Positions 9,130-17,232 of a DNA stretch of 53,078 nucleotides are shown in pieces (position 1 is the first letter of the stretch; each line of letters opens with the position of its first letter). The stretch comes from JAUVKA01 sp964465145 (GTDB taxonomy: Bacteria > Bacteroidota > Bacteroidia > Bacteroidales > UBA12481), in contig CAYXJR010000022.1 of the NCBI GenBank assembly GCA_964465145.1, positions 1 through 53,078 of the forward strand, in the 5' to 3' direction. Below the pieces are notes generated by a model that had not been told where the DNA came from, ran no database searches, and saw nothing but the letters and a program-made list of their open reading frames with translations. The translations under genes were made by a program, and so were the position numbers.

Positions 9130-10770
9130 ATGAGTAACGGTTTCTCAACTCTCGATTATGTTGTTTTTATAGGCTATTGTTTATTGATTGTAGGAATGGG
9201 CCTTTTTATTTCCCGAGAGAAAAAAGGGCATAAAAAAACGGCTCAGGACTATTTCCTCGCAAGTAAATCCCTTCCCTGGTGGGCAATAGGCGCATCTCTG
9301 ATAGCTGCCAACATTTCTGCGGAACAGACCATTGGTATGTCAGGAAGTGGATTCGCCATAGGTCTTGGAATTGCTTCCTACGAATGGATGGCTGCCATCA
9401 CCCTTATTGTTGTGGGTGTATTCTTCCTGCCGGTCTTTCTGAAAAAGAACATTTATACCATGCCTCAATTCCTCCAGGAGCGCTATGACAACCGGGTGAG
9501 GACGGCCATGGCCACTTTCTGGTTACTGGTTTACGTATTTGTCAACCTTACCTCAGTCCTTTGGTTAGGGGCTCTTGCACTTAAAACTATCATGGGTATC
9601 CCAGTGATGTGGGGCATAATCGGGTTGGCAGTATTTGCTGCTGTGTACTCTATTTATGGCGGATTAAAGGCCGTAGCCTGGACTGATGTAGTGCAGGTGG
9701 TTTTCCTGATTGCTGGCGGGCTGATAACCACTTACATGGCCCTAAAAGCCATTGGTGCAGGTCATGGTGCTGTGGCTGGCTTCGTCGACCTTCTTGAAGC
9801 TGTTCCCGAGAAATTTAACATGATTCTTCAGAAGGGTGATGTAATGATTCCTGATGGCTCCGGCGGGACAAAGGATGCCTGGATGGATCTTCCCGGGCTC
9901 AGTGTGGTAATTGGGGGATTATGGATAGCCAATATCTCCTACTGGGGTTTTAACCAGTATATTATTCAGAGGGGACTGGCAGCCAAATCCATTGCAGAAG
10001 CCCAAAAGGGGATGATTTTTGCCGGATTCCTCAAGCTTCTGATTCCCCTTATCGTTGTTGTTCCGGGTATTGCCGCTTTCCTTATCAATCAGAATCCGGC
10101 TGATTATGGTATATCAGGGGTTGAAAGCATTGCCCGGTCCGACCAGGCCTATCCCTGGCTTCTGCATAATTTTGTACCATCCGGGATCAAAGGCATTGCC
10201 TTTGCAGCCTTAGTGGCTGCAATCGTTTCCTCCCTGGCTTCTATGCTGAATTCAACAGCTACCATATTTACTATGGATATTTATAGAAACTATATTAAAA
10301 AGGATGAGTCGCAGACCAATCTGGTCACAGTAGGACGTCTAACCAGCATTGTTGCCTTGATAATTGCTGTTATAGTTGCACGGCCCTTACTGAGTGGCCT
10401 CGACCAGGCCTTTCAGTATATACAGGAATTCACAGGATTCATCACTCCTGGTGTTTGTGCCATCTTCATTTTCGGATTATTCTGGAAACGAACCACATCC
10501 AATGCAGCACTATGGGGGGCCGGACTAAGTATTCCTTTATCCTTCGCTTTCATGATTCTACTACCCCAGGTGCCATTCATGAACCGTTGGGGTTATGTTT
10601 TCCTGATCCTTGCCACCATCATGATTATTATCAGTCTGTTAGAAGGCAAGGGTGATCATCCTAAGGCTATTAAGTTTGATAAAGGCCTTTTCCATACGCA
10701 AACCTCATTCAAAGTATGGGCCTTTATTCTGACCGCAATTGTGGCTACATTGTATATTGTATTCTGGTAG
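9130..10770 (+). CDS. SSS-family sodium/sugar symporter, vSGLT-like (probable Na+/galactose)
   Basis: The 546-aa integral membrane protein of the solute:sodium symporter (SLC5-like) family has about 14 hydrophobic segments. The start at 9130 (MSNGFSTLDYVVF) is preferred over an in-frame upstream codon at 9061, which lies inside the preceding gene. Diagnostic stretches are YFLASKSLPWWAIGASLIAA, NISAEQTIGMSGSGFAIGLG and ASYEWMAAITLIVVG. They resemble the Vibrio Na+/galactose transporter vSGLT very closely. It is the last gene of the galK operon and would import galactose with Na+, coupling this locus to the Na+-NQR encoded further along. Galactose as substrate is inferred from similarity plus context. 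Confidence 0.88.
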   Translation: MSNGFSTLDYVVFIGYCLLIVGMGLFISREKKGHKKTAQDYFLASKSLPWWAIGASLIAANISAEQTIGMSGSGFAIGLGIASYEWMAAITLIVVGVFFLPVFLKKNIYTMPQFLQERYDNRVRTAMATFWLLVYVFVNLTSVLWLGALALKTIMGIPVMWGIIGLAVFAAVYSIYGGLKAVAWTDVVQVVFLIAGGLITTYMALKAIGAGHGAVAGFVDLLEAVPEKFNMILQKGDVMIPDGSGGTKDAWMDLPGLSVVIGGLWIANISYWGFNQYIIQRGLAAKSIAEAQKGMIFAGFLKLLIPLIVVVPGIAAFLINQNPADYGISGVESIARSDQAYPWLLHNFVPSGIKGIAFAALVAAIVSSLASMLNSTATIFTMDIYRNYIKKDESQTNLVTVGRLTSIVALIIAVIVARPLLSGLDQAFQYIQEFTGFITPGVCAIFIFGLFWKRTTSNAALWGAGLSIPLSFAFMILLPQVPFMNRWGYVFLILATIMIIISLLEGKGDHPKAIKFDKGLFHTQTSFKVWAFILTAIVATLYIVFW

Positions 10771-10814
10771 TCATCAGACTTATCATTTAAACCGCATAAA
10801 AAAAATTAAAATTG

Positions 10815-10822
10815 TACCTTTG
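10815..10822 (+). promoter_or_regulatory. Bacteroidota -7 promoter element of the cys operon
   Basis: TACCTTTG is a perfect TAnnTTTG match, 70 nt before the cysH ATG. No good -33 TTTG is seen at the expected distance (TTTA at 10786-10789 is the nearest), so the promoter may need an activator. Transcription would start near 10829 and give a leader of about 60 nt. Confidence 0.6.
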
Positions 10823-10842
10823 CACCTAATTTTTTAGGAATT

Positions 10843-10870
10843 GTTGTTTGGCCCCATCCGGGTCACCAAC
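10843..10870 (+). promoter_or_regulatory. Candidate structured leader hairpin before cysH
   Basis: GTTG (10843-10846) pairs with CAAC (10867-10870). Above a small internal loop, GGCCC (10850-10854) pairs with GGGTC (10860-10864, one G-U pair) around a 5-nt loop CATCC. It is in the predicted 5' leader of the sulfate-activation operon and lacks a U-run, so it is not an intrinsic terminator. It does not match SAM-I or SAM-II riboswitch consensus as I know them. A regulatory role is conjecture. Confidence 0.35.
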
Positions 10871-10891
10871 ATCATGAAGTAAAGGTAGTTT

Positions 10892-11599
10892 ATGGAAGTG
10901 ATAGAGAAGCTTGTCAGGGAAACCAGAGATATGAAAATCGGTAAAACCCTGCGTTACCTGGCGGAAAACCATCTGGGAAAAATCCTTTTCTCAACCAGTT
11001 TTGGTTTAGAGGATCAGATCATAACAGATATTATATTCACAGAAGACATACCAATCAAAGTGGTCACACTTGACACGGGACGTTTGTTCGAAGAAACATA
11101 TAAAACACACAGCAGGACCCTGGCCAAATATGGAAAAAAGATCCATGTCTTTCACCCCGACCAGGAAGCTGTTGAAAATTTATTGACGAAAAAAGGGCCA
11201 TATAGTTTTTATGAGTCAGTGGAAAACAGGAAAGAATGCTGCAATATCCGAAAGGTAATGCCTATAAGACGAGCCCTCGAAGGCACTGAAATTTGGATAA
11301 CAGGCATACGATCTGGCCAATCAGCTGATCGTCAAAACCTTGCATATTTTGAGTATGACAGCAATTATGGTTTAATAAAATATAACCCGCTGGTAGATTG
11401 GCCGCTGGAAAAAGTTCAACAATATGTTCGGGAAAATCATGTACCGTATAATGTCCTTCACGACCGTGGTTTTCATAGCATTGGTTGCAGCCCCTGTACC
11501 CGTGCAGTACAAGATGGAGAAGATATCCGTACCGGCCGGTGGTGGTGGGAAGATAATTCCAGCAAGGAATGCGGATTACATTCAAAAGGAAATGAATAG
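10892..11599 (+). CDS. cysH: Assimilatory adenylyl-sulfate (APS) reductase
   Basis: This 235-aa protein of the PAPS/APS reductase family reduces activated sulfate to sulfite. The PP-loop-type nucleotide site (STSFGLEDQIITDI, about 34-47) and ITGIRSGQSADRQ are present. Two cysteine pairs, C116-C117 (KECCNIRK) and C199/C202 (GCSPC), bind a [4Fe-4S] cluster. This marks the enzyme as APS-using rather than the cluster-free PAPS type, which agrees with the lack of an APS kinase (cysC) here. The catalytic cysteine is C227 in the terminal KECGLH. It is the first gene of a tight run with cysD (8-nt gap), cysN and a threonine-synthase-like enzyme. The reductant is probably thioredoxin. Confidence 0.95.
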   Translation: MEVIEKLVRETRDMKIGKTLRYLAENHLGKILFSTSFGLEDQIITDIIFTEDIPIKVVTLDTGRLFEETYKTHSRTLAKYGKKIHVFHPDQEAVENLLTKKGPYSFYESVENRKECCNIRKVMPIRRALEGTEIWITGIRSGQSADRQNLAYFEYDSNYGLIKYNPLVDWPLEKVQQYVRENHVPYNVLHDRGFHSIGCSPCTRAVQDGEDIRTGRWWWEDNSSKECGLHSKGNE

Positions 11600-11607
11600 A
11601 TTGATCT

Positions 11608-12513
11608 ATGATTAATTATCAAATAAATCACCTTCGCGATCTGGAAAATGAATCCATTTTCATTATGCGGGAGGTTGCGGCTCAGTTCGAGAACCCCGCT
11701 CTCCTTTTTTCCGGAGGGAAGGATTCCATAGTTATGGTTCACCTGGCCAGGAAGGCCTTCTGGCCTCAACGATTCCCCTTTACACTGGCACATATCGATA
11801 CCGGTCATAATTTCGAAGAAACCATCACTTTCCGCGATGAGTTGGTGGAGAAACTTGGAGCCCGTCTCGTGATAGGATCCGTCCAGGAAAGTATAGATAA
11901 AGGCCTTGCAGTTGAGGAAAAAGGATACAACGCCAGCCGCAATATTCTCCAAACCGGAACCCTTTTGGACACAATTGATAAATATAAATTTGATGTGGCC
12001 TTGGGTGGAGGGAGAAGAGATGAAGAAAAAGCCCGGGCCAAAGAACGCTTCTTTTCCCATAGGGATGAATTCGGCCAGTGGGATCCAAAAAACCAACGCC
12101 CTGAAATTTGGAACCTGTTCAATGGAAAAATGAATATTGGTGAACATTTTAGAGTATTTCCTCTTTCAAATTGGACTGAGATGGATATCTGGCAGTATAT
12201 CTTCCAGGACAATATTGATCTGCCTAGTCTTTATTTCACGCACAAGCGTAAAGTATTTACCCGCGATGGGGTACTTCTTGCCTGGGCCCCATTCATGAAA
12301 CTCAAACCTACAGAGGAAATTGTTGAAATGGAGATACGCTGCCGGACTATCGGTGACATTTCTTGTACAGGCCTCACAGAATCTAAAGCAAATAACCTCG
12401 TGGATATCATAAAGGAAATTGCAACAACAAGAATTACTGAAAGAGGTAGCAGATCCGACGATAAAAGATCCGAAGCTGCCATGGAAGACCGTAAAAAAGA
12501 AGGTTACTTTTAA
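11608..12513 (+). CDS. cysD: Sulfate adenylyltransferase subunit 2 (small, PP-loop)
   Basis: The 301-aa catalytic subunit of the heteromeric ATP sulfurylase makes APS and pyrophosphate from sulfate and ATP. The PP-loop LLFSGGKDSIVMVHLARKAF is near residue 31. The conserved GGGRRDEEKARAKERFFS and WDPKNQRPEIWNLFNG blocks follow. Length is normal for CysD. It starts 8 nt after cysH and needs the GTPase subunit CysN encoded next. Between cysD and cysN lies a heptamer tandem repeat, the only notable interruption of the operon. Confidence 0.97.
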   Translation: MINYQINHLRDLENESIFIMREVAAQFENPALLFSGGKDSIVMVHLARKAFWPQRFPFTLAHIDTGHNFEETITFRDELVEKLGARLVIGSVQESIDKGLAVEEKGYNASRNILQTGTLLDTIDKYKFDVALGGGRRDEEKARAKERFFSHRDEFGQWDPKNQRPEIWNLFNGKMNIGEHFRVFPLSNWTEMDIWQYIFQDNIDLPSLYFTHKRKVFTRDGVLLAWAPFMKLKPTEEIVEMEIRCRTIGDISCTGLTESKANNLVDIIKEIATTRITERGSRSDDKRSEAAMEDRKKEGYF

Positions 12514-12521
12514 ATTTACCT

Positions 12522-12549
12522 GTTACTAGTTATTCGTTACTCGTTACTA
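12522..12549. repeat. Heptanucleotide tandem repeat, GTTACTM type, four units
   Basis: Four 7-nt units, GTTACTA, GTTATTC, GTTACTC and GTTACTA, start 8 nt after the cysD stop codon and occupy about half of the 60-nt cysD-cysN gap. The period matches the repeat at 499-561 although the unit sequence differs. Confidence 0.85.
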
Positions 12550-12573
12550 ATTAATCAAATACGCTAATAAAAA

Positions 12574-13848
12574 ATGGCCAAATTCAACTCCGAGGCTTAT
12601 CTGGATATGCAACTCCTGAGGTTTACTACCGCTGGCAGCGTTGATGATGGGAAATCTACCCTCATAGGCCGCCTGTTGTATGACAGTAAATCAATATTTG
12701 AAGATCAACTCGAAGCCGTTCAACGTGATAGCGTTCGTCGGGGCAATGAAACCATTGATCTGGCTCTGCTTACCGATGGCTTACGGGCGGAGAGGGAGCA
12801 GGGTATCACCATAGACGTGGCATACCGGTATTTTGCCACACCCAAAAGGAAGTTTATCATTGCTGATACACCCGGGCATATTCAGTATACCAGAAACATG
12901 GTTACCGGAGCATCCACTGCCAACCTTGCTCTTATTCTTATTGACGCACGGCACGGTGTGCTCGAGCAAACGATACGCCATTCCTATATCAGCACGCTGC
13001 TTCATATTCCGCACCTGGTGATCTGTGTAAACAAGATGGACCTGATGGATTATGACCAGATCATCTATGAAAAAATTAAAGCCGATTTTCATAAAGTAGC
13101 TGAAAAACTTAATGTTATTGACGCTCGTTTTATTCCCATCAGTGCTCTCCATGGTGACAATGTGGTAAACCCTTCTGAGAACATGGACTGGTATAAAGGC
13201 CCTACCCTGTTAAAACTTCTGGAAGATATCGACATTACCTATGACCGGAACCACCAAGATCCGCGTTTTGCCGTACAATACGTGATCCGTCCACAGATTG
13301 AGGAATTCCATGACTACAGAGGCTATGCCGGCCGGATTTCCGGTGGTTGGTTCCGACCGGGAGATACAGTGAAGGTTCTGCCATCAGGGCTTACATCAGT
13401 TGTAAAAACTGTAGATGTCTTTGGAAAATCTCTTGATGGTGCAAAAGTTACTGAATCGGTAACCATCCAGCTCTGCGAGGATATTGATATCAGTCGGGGA
13501 AATATGATTGTTGGGATGAAAAACCAGCCCGAAGTTGGACAGGAAATCGACCTTATGATCTGCTGGTTTAATGAAAAGCCTTTGAATCTCAGAGGGAAAT
13601 ACGCCGTAAAACATACTACCCGGGATGTCCGTTGTATAATCAAAGAGGTAAATTATAAAATGGACATTAATACCCTTGAGGAAAACACCACCGACAAGGA
13701 AATTAAAATGAATGATATTGGGAGGATCAGGGTAAAGACTACCCAACCTTTATATTATGATTCCTATACCAAAAATCGTATTACGGGGAGCCTGATCCTT
13801 ATTGATGAAGCCACAAACGAAACCGTGGCGGCCGGAATGATCATTTAA
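12574..13848 (+). CDS. cysN: Sulfate adenylyltransferase subunit 1 (GTPase)
   Basis: This 424-aa, EF-Tu-like GTPase drives APS formation by CysD through GTP hydrolysis. G1 is GSVDDGKSTLIGRL (about 17-30), G3 is DTPGH, G4 is NKMD and the switch region RAEREQGITIDVAYRYF is typical of CysN. Two beta-barrel domains follow. The length shows there is no C-terminal APS kinase fusion (CysNC), consistent with an APS- rather than PAPS-based pathway. It follows cysD by 60 nt and precedes the PLP enzyme by 19 nt. Confidence 0.97.
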   Translation: MAKFNSEAYLDMQLLRFTTAGSVDDGKSTLIGRLLYDSKSIFEDQLEAVQRDSVRRGNETIDLALLTDGLRAEREQGITIDVAYRYFATPKRKFIIADTPGHIQYTRNMVTGASTANLALILIDARHGVLEQTIRHSYISTLLHIPHLVICVNKMDLMDYDQIIYEKIKADFHKVAEKLNVIDARFIPISALHGDNVVNPSENMDWYKGPTLLKLLEDIDITYDRNHQDPRFAVQYVIRPQIEEFHDYRGYAGRISGGWFRPGDTVKVLPSGLTSVVKTVDVFGKSLDGAKVTESVTIQLCEDIDISRGNMIVGMKNQPEVGQEIDLMICWFNEKPLNLRGKYAVKHTTRDVRCIIKEVNYKMDINTLEENTTDKEIKMNDIGRIRVKTTQPLYYDSYTKNRITGSLILIDEATNETVAAGMII

Positions 13849-13867
13849 TAAGTATAAAAAATTACAG

Positions 13868-15190
13868 ATGCCAAATTCCAAGTATTATTTCATTTGTCGT
13901 TCCTGTGGAACTCATATTAACAGCTTTAAGGAATGGTTCCAGGAGGGGCAGAAATGCCCCACTTGCGGACAAAAATGGGTGGATGTAAAATATAACACAG
14001 ACATTGAAAAGATAAGGGGCCTCATAGCCGGCGGGGAAAATGGTCCAGCTTATTCCGTGTTTAATTATTTTGATTTCCTTCCTCTTGAAAACAGGGAAAA
14101 TATTATTTCTGAAGGTGAAGGAGCCGTCAAAGTGGACCGTTGGAATTTCCTGGAAGGATTTGCCAAAGAACAATACGGACTTAACCTGGAGGTTCTGGCA
14201 TACAGGAATGATGAAAATTATGGAACCGGGACCTTCAAGGATGTTGCGGCAGCTGTAGCTGCATCAGTACTTAAAGAAAATGGCATCACTCAGTATTGCG
14301 TTGCGAGTACAGGAAATATTGCCAGTGCCTTTGCACACTACCTGGCCCTGGCTGGAATTTCACTGGCGGTATTTATCCCGGAGGATGCCTTAAAAGCCAA
14401 TGAAGCAGGAGTGAGCTGTTATGGACAACGCGTTTTCAGAGTTCAGGGAGACTATTCCCTCGCCAAAAAACTTTGTGCCGAATACTCTGCTAAATACGGA
14501 ATACATATGTCGGGCGGGAATATCGATCCTGCACGTGTGGAAGCTAAAAAGACACAGGTATTTGAATGGTTGCGCCAGATTGGAACCCTGCCTGATGTAT
14601 ACGTACAAGCTCTTGCCGGAGGCACAGGACCAATAGCTATCGACAAAGGAATCAGAGATATAGAATCATTAGGACTAGTAAAAAAGGATCCACGCTATTT
14701 AATGGTTCAGGCCAGTGGCTGCGATCCAATGACTGCAGCCTGGGACAAAGCTAAAGAGAACGATTTTCCGAAAGGTTGGGAATATGATTTTCCAATCTAC
14801 GACAGTCCCGTAACAAAAATACCTACCCTGGCTAACGGAAATCCCCAGACCTTTCCAATCATTGGTTCGCTATGCAAAAAAACAGGGGGAGAAATAATTA
14901 CCTTTGACGAAGACCTGAGCGTTGAAGTGGCCCGTTTAGTGGCATATGAAACCACTATCAAAATTGGTCCTGCTGCAACCATTGCCGTTGGGGGGTTTTT
15001 TGAAGGACTCAAAAAAGGACTGTTCAGAGAGGGAGAAAAAATCATGCTGAATATTGGTGAAGGTGTTAGAAGATCTCCTGAATTGCTGGAAGAAATGATT
15101 TACACAACCAAATCAGTCTCCAGCGTTGACGAATGCGAATCAGTAGATCGGGGTATATTCCGGGAAGACCTCTGGAAACCTTTCCTTTAA
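13868..15190 (+). CDS. Zinc-ribbon threonine-synthase-like PLP enzyme, candidate cysteate synthase
   Basis: This 440-aa fold-type II PLP enzyme has an N-terminal zinc ribbon (CRSCG, C10/C13; CPTCG, C30/C33). The PLP lysine is in GTGTFKDVAAA (K124), the phosphate/carboxylate loop is ASTGNIASAFAHYLALAG, and a glycine loop ALAGGTGP is present. Broadly it belongs with threonine synthases (COG0498). Context argues against threonine: it is the last gene of an operon that makes sulfite and carries no sulfite reductase. Known cysteate synthases (the Methanosarcina enzyme, and CapA of capnine synthesis in Bacteroidota) are PLP enzymes that join sulfite to O-phosphoserine; the Methanosarcina one derives from threonine synthase. 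I therefore favour cysteate synthase, with threonine synthase as the alternative. No acyltransferase (CapB) is nearby. Confidence 0.6.
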   Translation: MPNSKYYFICRSCGTHINSFKEWFQEGQKCPTCGQKWVDVKYNTDIEKIRGLIAGGENGPAYSVFNYFDFLPLENRENIISEGEGAVKVDRWNFLEGFAKEQYGLNLEVLAYRNDENYGTGTFKDVAAAVAASVLKENGITQYCVASTGNIASAFAHYLALAGISLAVFIPEDALKANEAGVSCYGQRVFRVQGDYSLAKKLCAEYSAKYGIHMSGGNIDPARVEAKKTQVFEWLRQIGTLPDVYVQALAGGTGPIAIDKGIRDIESLGLVKKDPRYLMVQASGCDPMTAAWDKAKENDFPKGWEYDFPIYDSPVTKIPTLANGNPQTFPIIGSLCKKTGGEIITFDEDLSVEVARLVAYETTIKIGPAATIAVGGFFEGLKKGLFREGEKIMLNIGEGVRRSPELLEEMIYTTKSVSSVDECESVDRGIFREDLWKPFL

Positions 15191-15353
15191 ATTAATTAGT
15201 CCCTTTTTTATATAGAGCGAAAGTTTGGAACAAAATTTGATCCTATAAGTTCCTGAATGCTATTATAATTGAATGAGCTTTAAGCCGACTTCTTTTTAAC
15301 GATTAACGAAAACTAGCTTATCGCAGATTTTATCTGCCTAACAAATTAATTTT

Positions 15354-15959
15354 ATGGAAACAAAAAAAACCAAAAAACCCTGGGTTACCATTGCTGTTAT
15401 TGTTGTCATCGTCCTGTTCCTTTTTTCCTCAGGGAAAGGGGCTTACAACGGTATGGTAACAAAAGGTAAAGCCGTTGATGGTCAATGGGCTAATGTTGAA
15501 AATGTTTACCAGCGCCGGGCGGACCTGATCCCCAATTTAGTCAATACGGTCAAGGGTTACGCTGCTCATGAGCAGGAAACTTTTACAGCTGTTGTGGAAG
15601 CCAGAGCTAAAGCAACAGGTATAAACATTAATGCTGATCAGCTTACTCCGGAAACAATTCAGCAATTCCAAAACTCACAGGCAGCGCTTAGCTCTGCCCT
15701 CAGCAAGCTGCTGGTGGTAGTAGAAAGGTATCCCGATCTGAAAGCCAACCAGAACTTCCTGGATCTTCAGGCTCAGCTCGAAGGGACGGAAAACCGCATT
15801 GCCACTGAAAGACGGAAATTCAACGAGATGTCAAGAGATTACAACACTTTTGTTAGTGTGTTTCCGAAAAACCTGTGGGCCAAGCTTTTTAAATTTGAGG
15901 AAAAACCCTATTTCGAAGCTGCTGAAGGTTCTGATAAAGCACCGGTTGTAGAGTTTTAG
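15354..15959 (+). CDS. LemA family membrane protein
   Basis: The 201-aa protein has one N-terminal transmembrane segment (about 10-26) followed by a helical domain. The LemA signature NVYQRRADLIPNLVNTVKGY lies at about 49-68, and the later ENRIATERRKFNEMSRDYN block is also typical. LemA proteins are envelope-anchored and of uncertain function. It is the first of three genes (LemA, then two TPM-domain proteins, gaps 3 and 10 nt) that recur together in Bacteroidota and probably form one envelope complex. The 163-nt gap upstream carries a small GCAGAT-TTT-ATCTGC hairpin (15323-15337) and no clear promoter. Confidence 0.93.
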   Translation: METKKTKKPWVTIAVIVVIVLFLFSSGKGAYNGMVTKGKAVDGQWANVENVYQRRADLIPNLVNTVKGYAAHEQETFTAVVEARAKATGININADQLTPETIQQFQNSQAALSSALSKLLVVVERYPDLKANQNFLDLQAQLEGTENRIATERRKFNEMSRDYNTFVSVFPKNLWAKLFKFEEKPYFEAAEGSDKAPVVEF

Positions 15960-15962
15960 GTC

Positions 15963-16403
15963 ATGGGTACAGCAAAGAAATTATTTTCTAAGGTAGAAAA
16001 AGATGCCATTGTGTCAGCCATAATGGAAGCGGAAACAAACACCTCCGGTGAAATCAGGGTACATATCGAATCTTCATTTAAGGGAGATGTGCTTGACCAG
16101 GCTGCTTTTGTTTTTAATAAGCTTAAAATGCTTGAAACCGAACAACGGAATGGTGTTCTGTTTTATCTGGCTGTAAAAAACAAAGCCTTCGCCATTCTTG
16201 GAGATGCAGGAATAAATGCCAAGGTCCCTGAAAACTTCTGGGAAGATGTAAAATCTACCATGCAGGGAGATTTCCAGGCCGGAAACATGGCAGCAGGCCT
16301 GATCAAGGGGATTCATATGGCCGGCCAAAAACTTAAAGAACATTTCCCTTATCAATCCGATGATGTGAATGAGTTGTCGGATGACATTTCATTCGGGAAA
16401 TAA
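15963..16403 (+). CDS. TPM-domain protein, soluble short form
   Basis: This 146-aa protein covers a single TPM domain (VSAIMEAETNTSGEIRVHIE, RNGVLFYLAVKNKAFAILGD, AGLIKGIHMAGQKLKEHFPY). It has no signal peptide or membrane segment, so it is predicted to be cytoplasmic, unlike the next gene. TPM proteins are linked to envelope quality control and photosystem repair in other lineages, and some show phosphatase activity. Nothing here fixes a reaction. It starts 3 nt after lemA and is translated as part of the same unit. Confidence 0.85.
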   Translation: MGTAKKLFSKVEKDAIVSAIMEAETNTSGEIRVHIESSFKGDVLDQAAFVFNKLKMLETEQRNGVLFYLAVKNKAFAILGDAGINAKVPENFWEDVKSTMQGDFQAGNMAAGLIKGIHMAGQKLKEHFPYQSDDVNELSDDISFGK

Positions 16404-16413
16404 CACCATTATA

Positions 16414-17223
16414 ATGAATCGATTAAGCAAAATAATAACTTTTCTACCATTGTTAGTGGTCCTGCTCCCAGGCATTTCTATACCACTAAAAGCACAGGAG
16501 TTACCTGAACCCATGGATCCTCCAAGGATGGTAAATGATTTCGCTGGTTTTTTAAATCCGCCTAATACCGCATCCTTAGAACAAAAATTACAGGATTTCT
16601 TTTACAGGTCCTCTACCCAAATATACCTAATCATTGTTGATGATCTTTTAGGTTTCGACCCTTCAGATTATGCTTCACGAATCGGAGAAAAGTGGGGCGT
16701 GGGTACAAAAGGTAAAAATAACGGAATAGTTATTCTGGTAAAACCAAAAACGGAAGCCAGTCGCGGTGAAGTATATATTTCCCCTGGATATGGGCTCGAA
16801 GGGGTTGTACCTGATGTGATAGCCAACCGTATTGTGGATAATGAAATCATCCCCCGGTTTAAAGCAGGGGATTATTTCGGAGGCATCAACCAGGCGGCTG
16901 AGGTTCTCATATCTCTGACAGAAGGAGAATTTACTGCCGATGAATATGTTAAACGCACCGGAGGATCCAAAGGAAAATACATTGGTGGTATTATTTTCCT
17001 GATATTTCTGTTGATTGCTATATTTGGAGGCGGATCTAAAACTGGCCGGCATAATCATTTGGGAGGAAATCTGCCATTGTGGATTCTCCTCTCAATGATG
17101 AATTCCGGAGGCCGCTCTCATGGTGGTTCTTTTGGTGGCTTCAGCGGAGGTGGTGGATTAGGTGGATTCGGCGGAGGTGGAGGCGGTTCATTTGGTGGCG
17201 GAGGCGCCGGAGGAAGCTGGTAA
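16414..17223 (+). CDS. TPM-domain protein, YgcG-like, exported with a Gly-rich tail
   Basis: I take the ATG at 16414 (269 aa) because it opens a signal peptide (MNRLSKIITFLPLLVVLLPG); upstream in-frame codons from 16369 overlap the previous gene. After the signal comes a TPM domain (about 35-180: MVNDFAGFLNPPNTASLEQK, KGKNNGIVILVKPK, YGLEGVVPDVIANRIVDNEI). Then come a short linker, a transmembrane helix (about 205-222) and a C-terminus made of glycine with Ser/Phe, ending in GGAGGSW. This is the usual YgcG arrangement: the TPM domain faces the periplasm and the tail lies across the membrane. It pairs with LemA and the soluble TPM protein. Confidence 0.88.
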   Translation: MNRLSKIITFLPLLVVLLPGISIPLKAQELPEPMDPPRMVNDFAGFLNPPNTASLEQKLQDFFYRSSTQIYLIIVDDLLGFDPSDYASRIGEKWGVGTKGKNNGIVILVKPKTEASRGEVYISPGYGLEGVVPDVIANRIVDNEIIPRFKAGDYFGGINQAAEVLISLTEGEFTADEYVKRTGGSKGKYIGGIIFLIFLLIAIFGGGSKTGRHNHLGGNLPLWILLSMMNSGGRSHGGSFGGFSGGGGLGGFGGGGGGSFGGGGAGGSW

Positions 17224-17232
17224 TCTCAGAGG

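Noticed and set aside
10843..10890. SAM-I-like riboswitch, because of the GGCCC...GGGTCACC text
   Set aside because: The conserved AGAGGTGGAGGGA-type core and the multi-helix layout are missing and the leader is too short; kept only as an unassigned hairpin.
11473..12147. 224-codon open frame on the minus strand opposite cysH/cysD
   Set aside because: It covers the conserved PP-loop genes on the other strand and has no recognisable motif or promoter.
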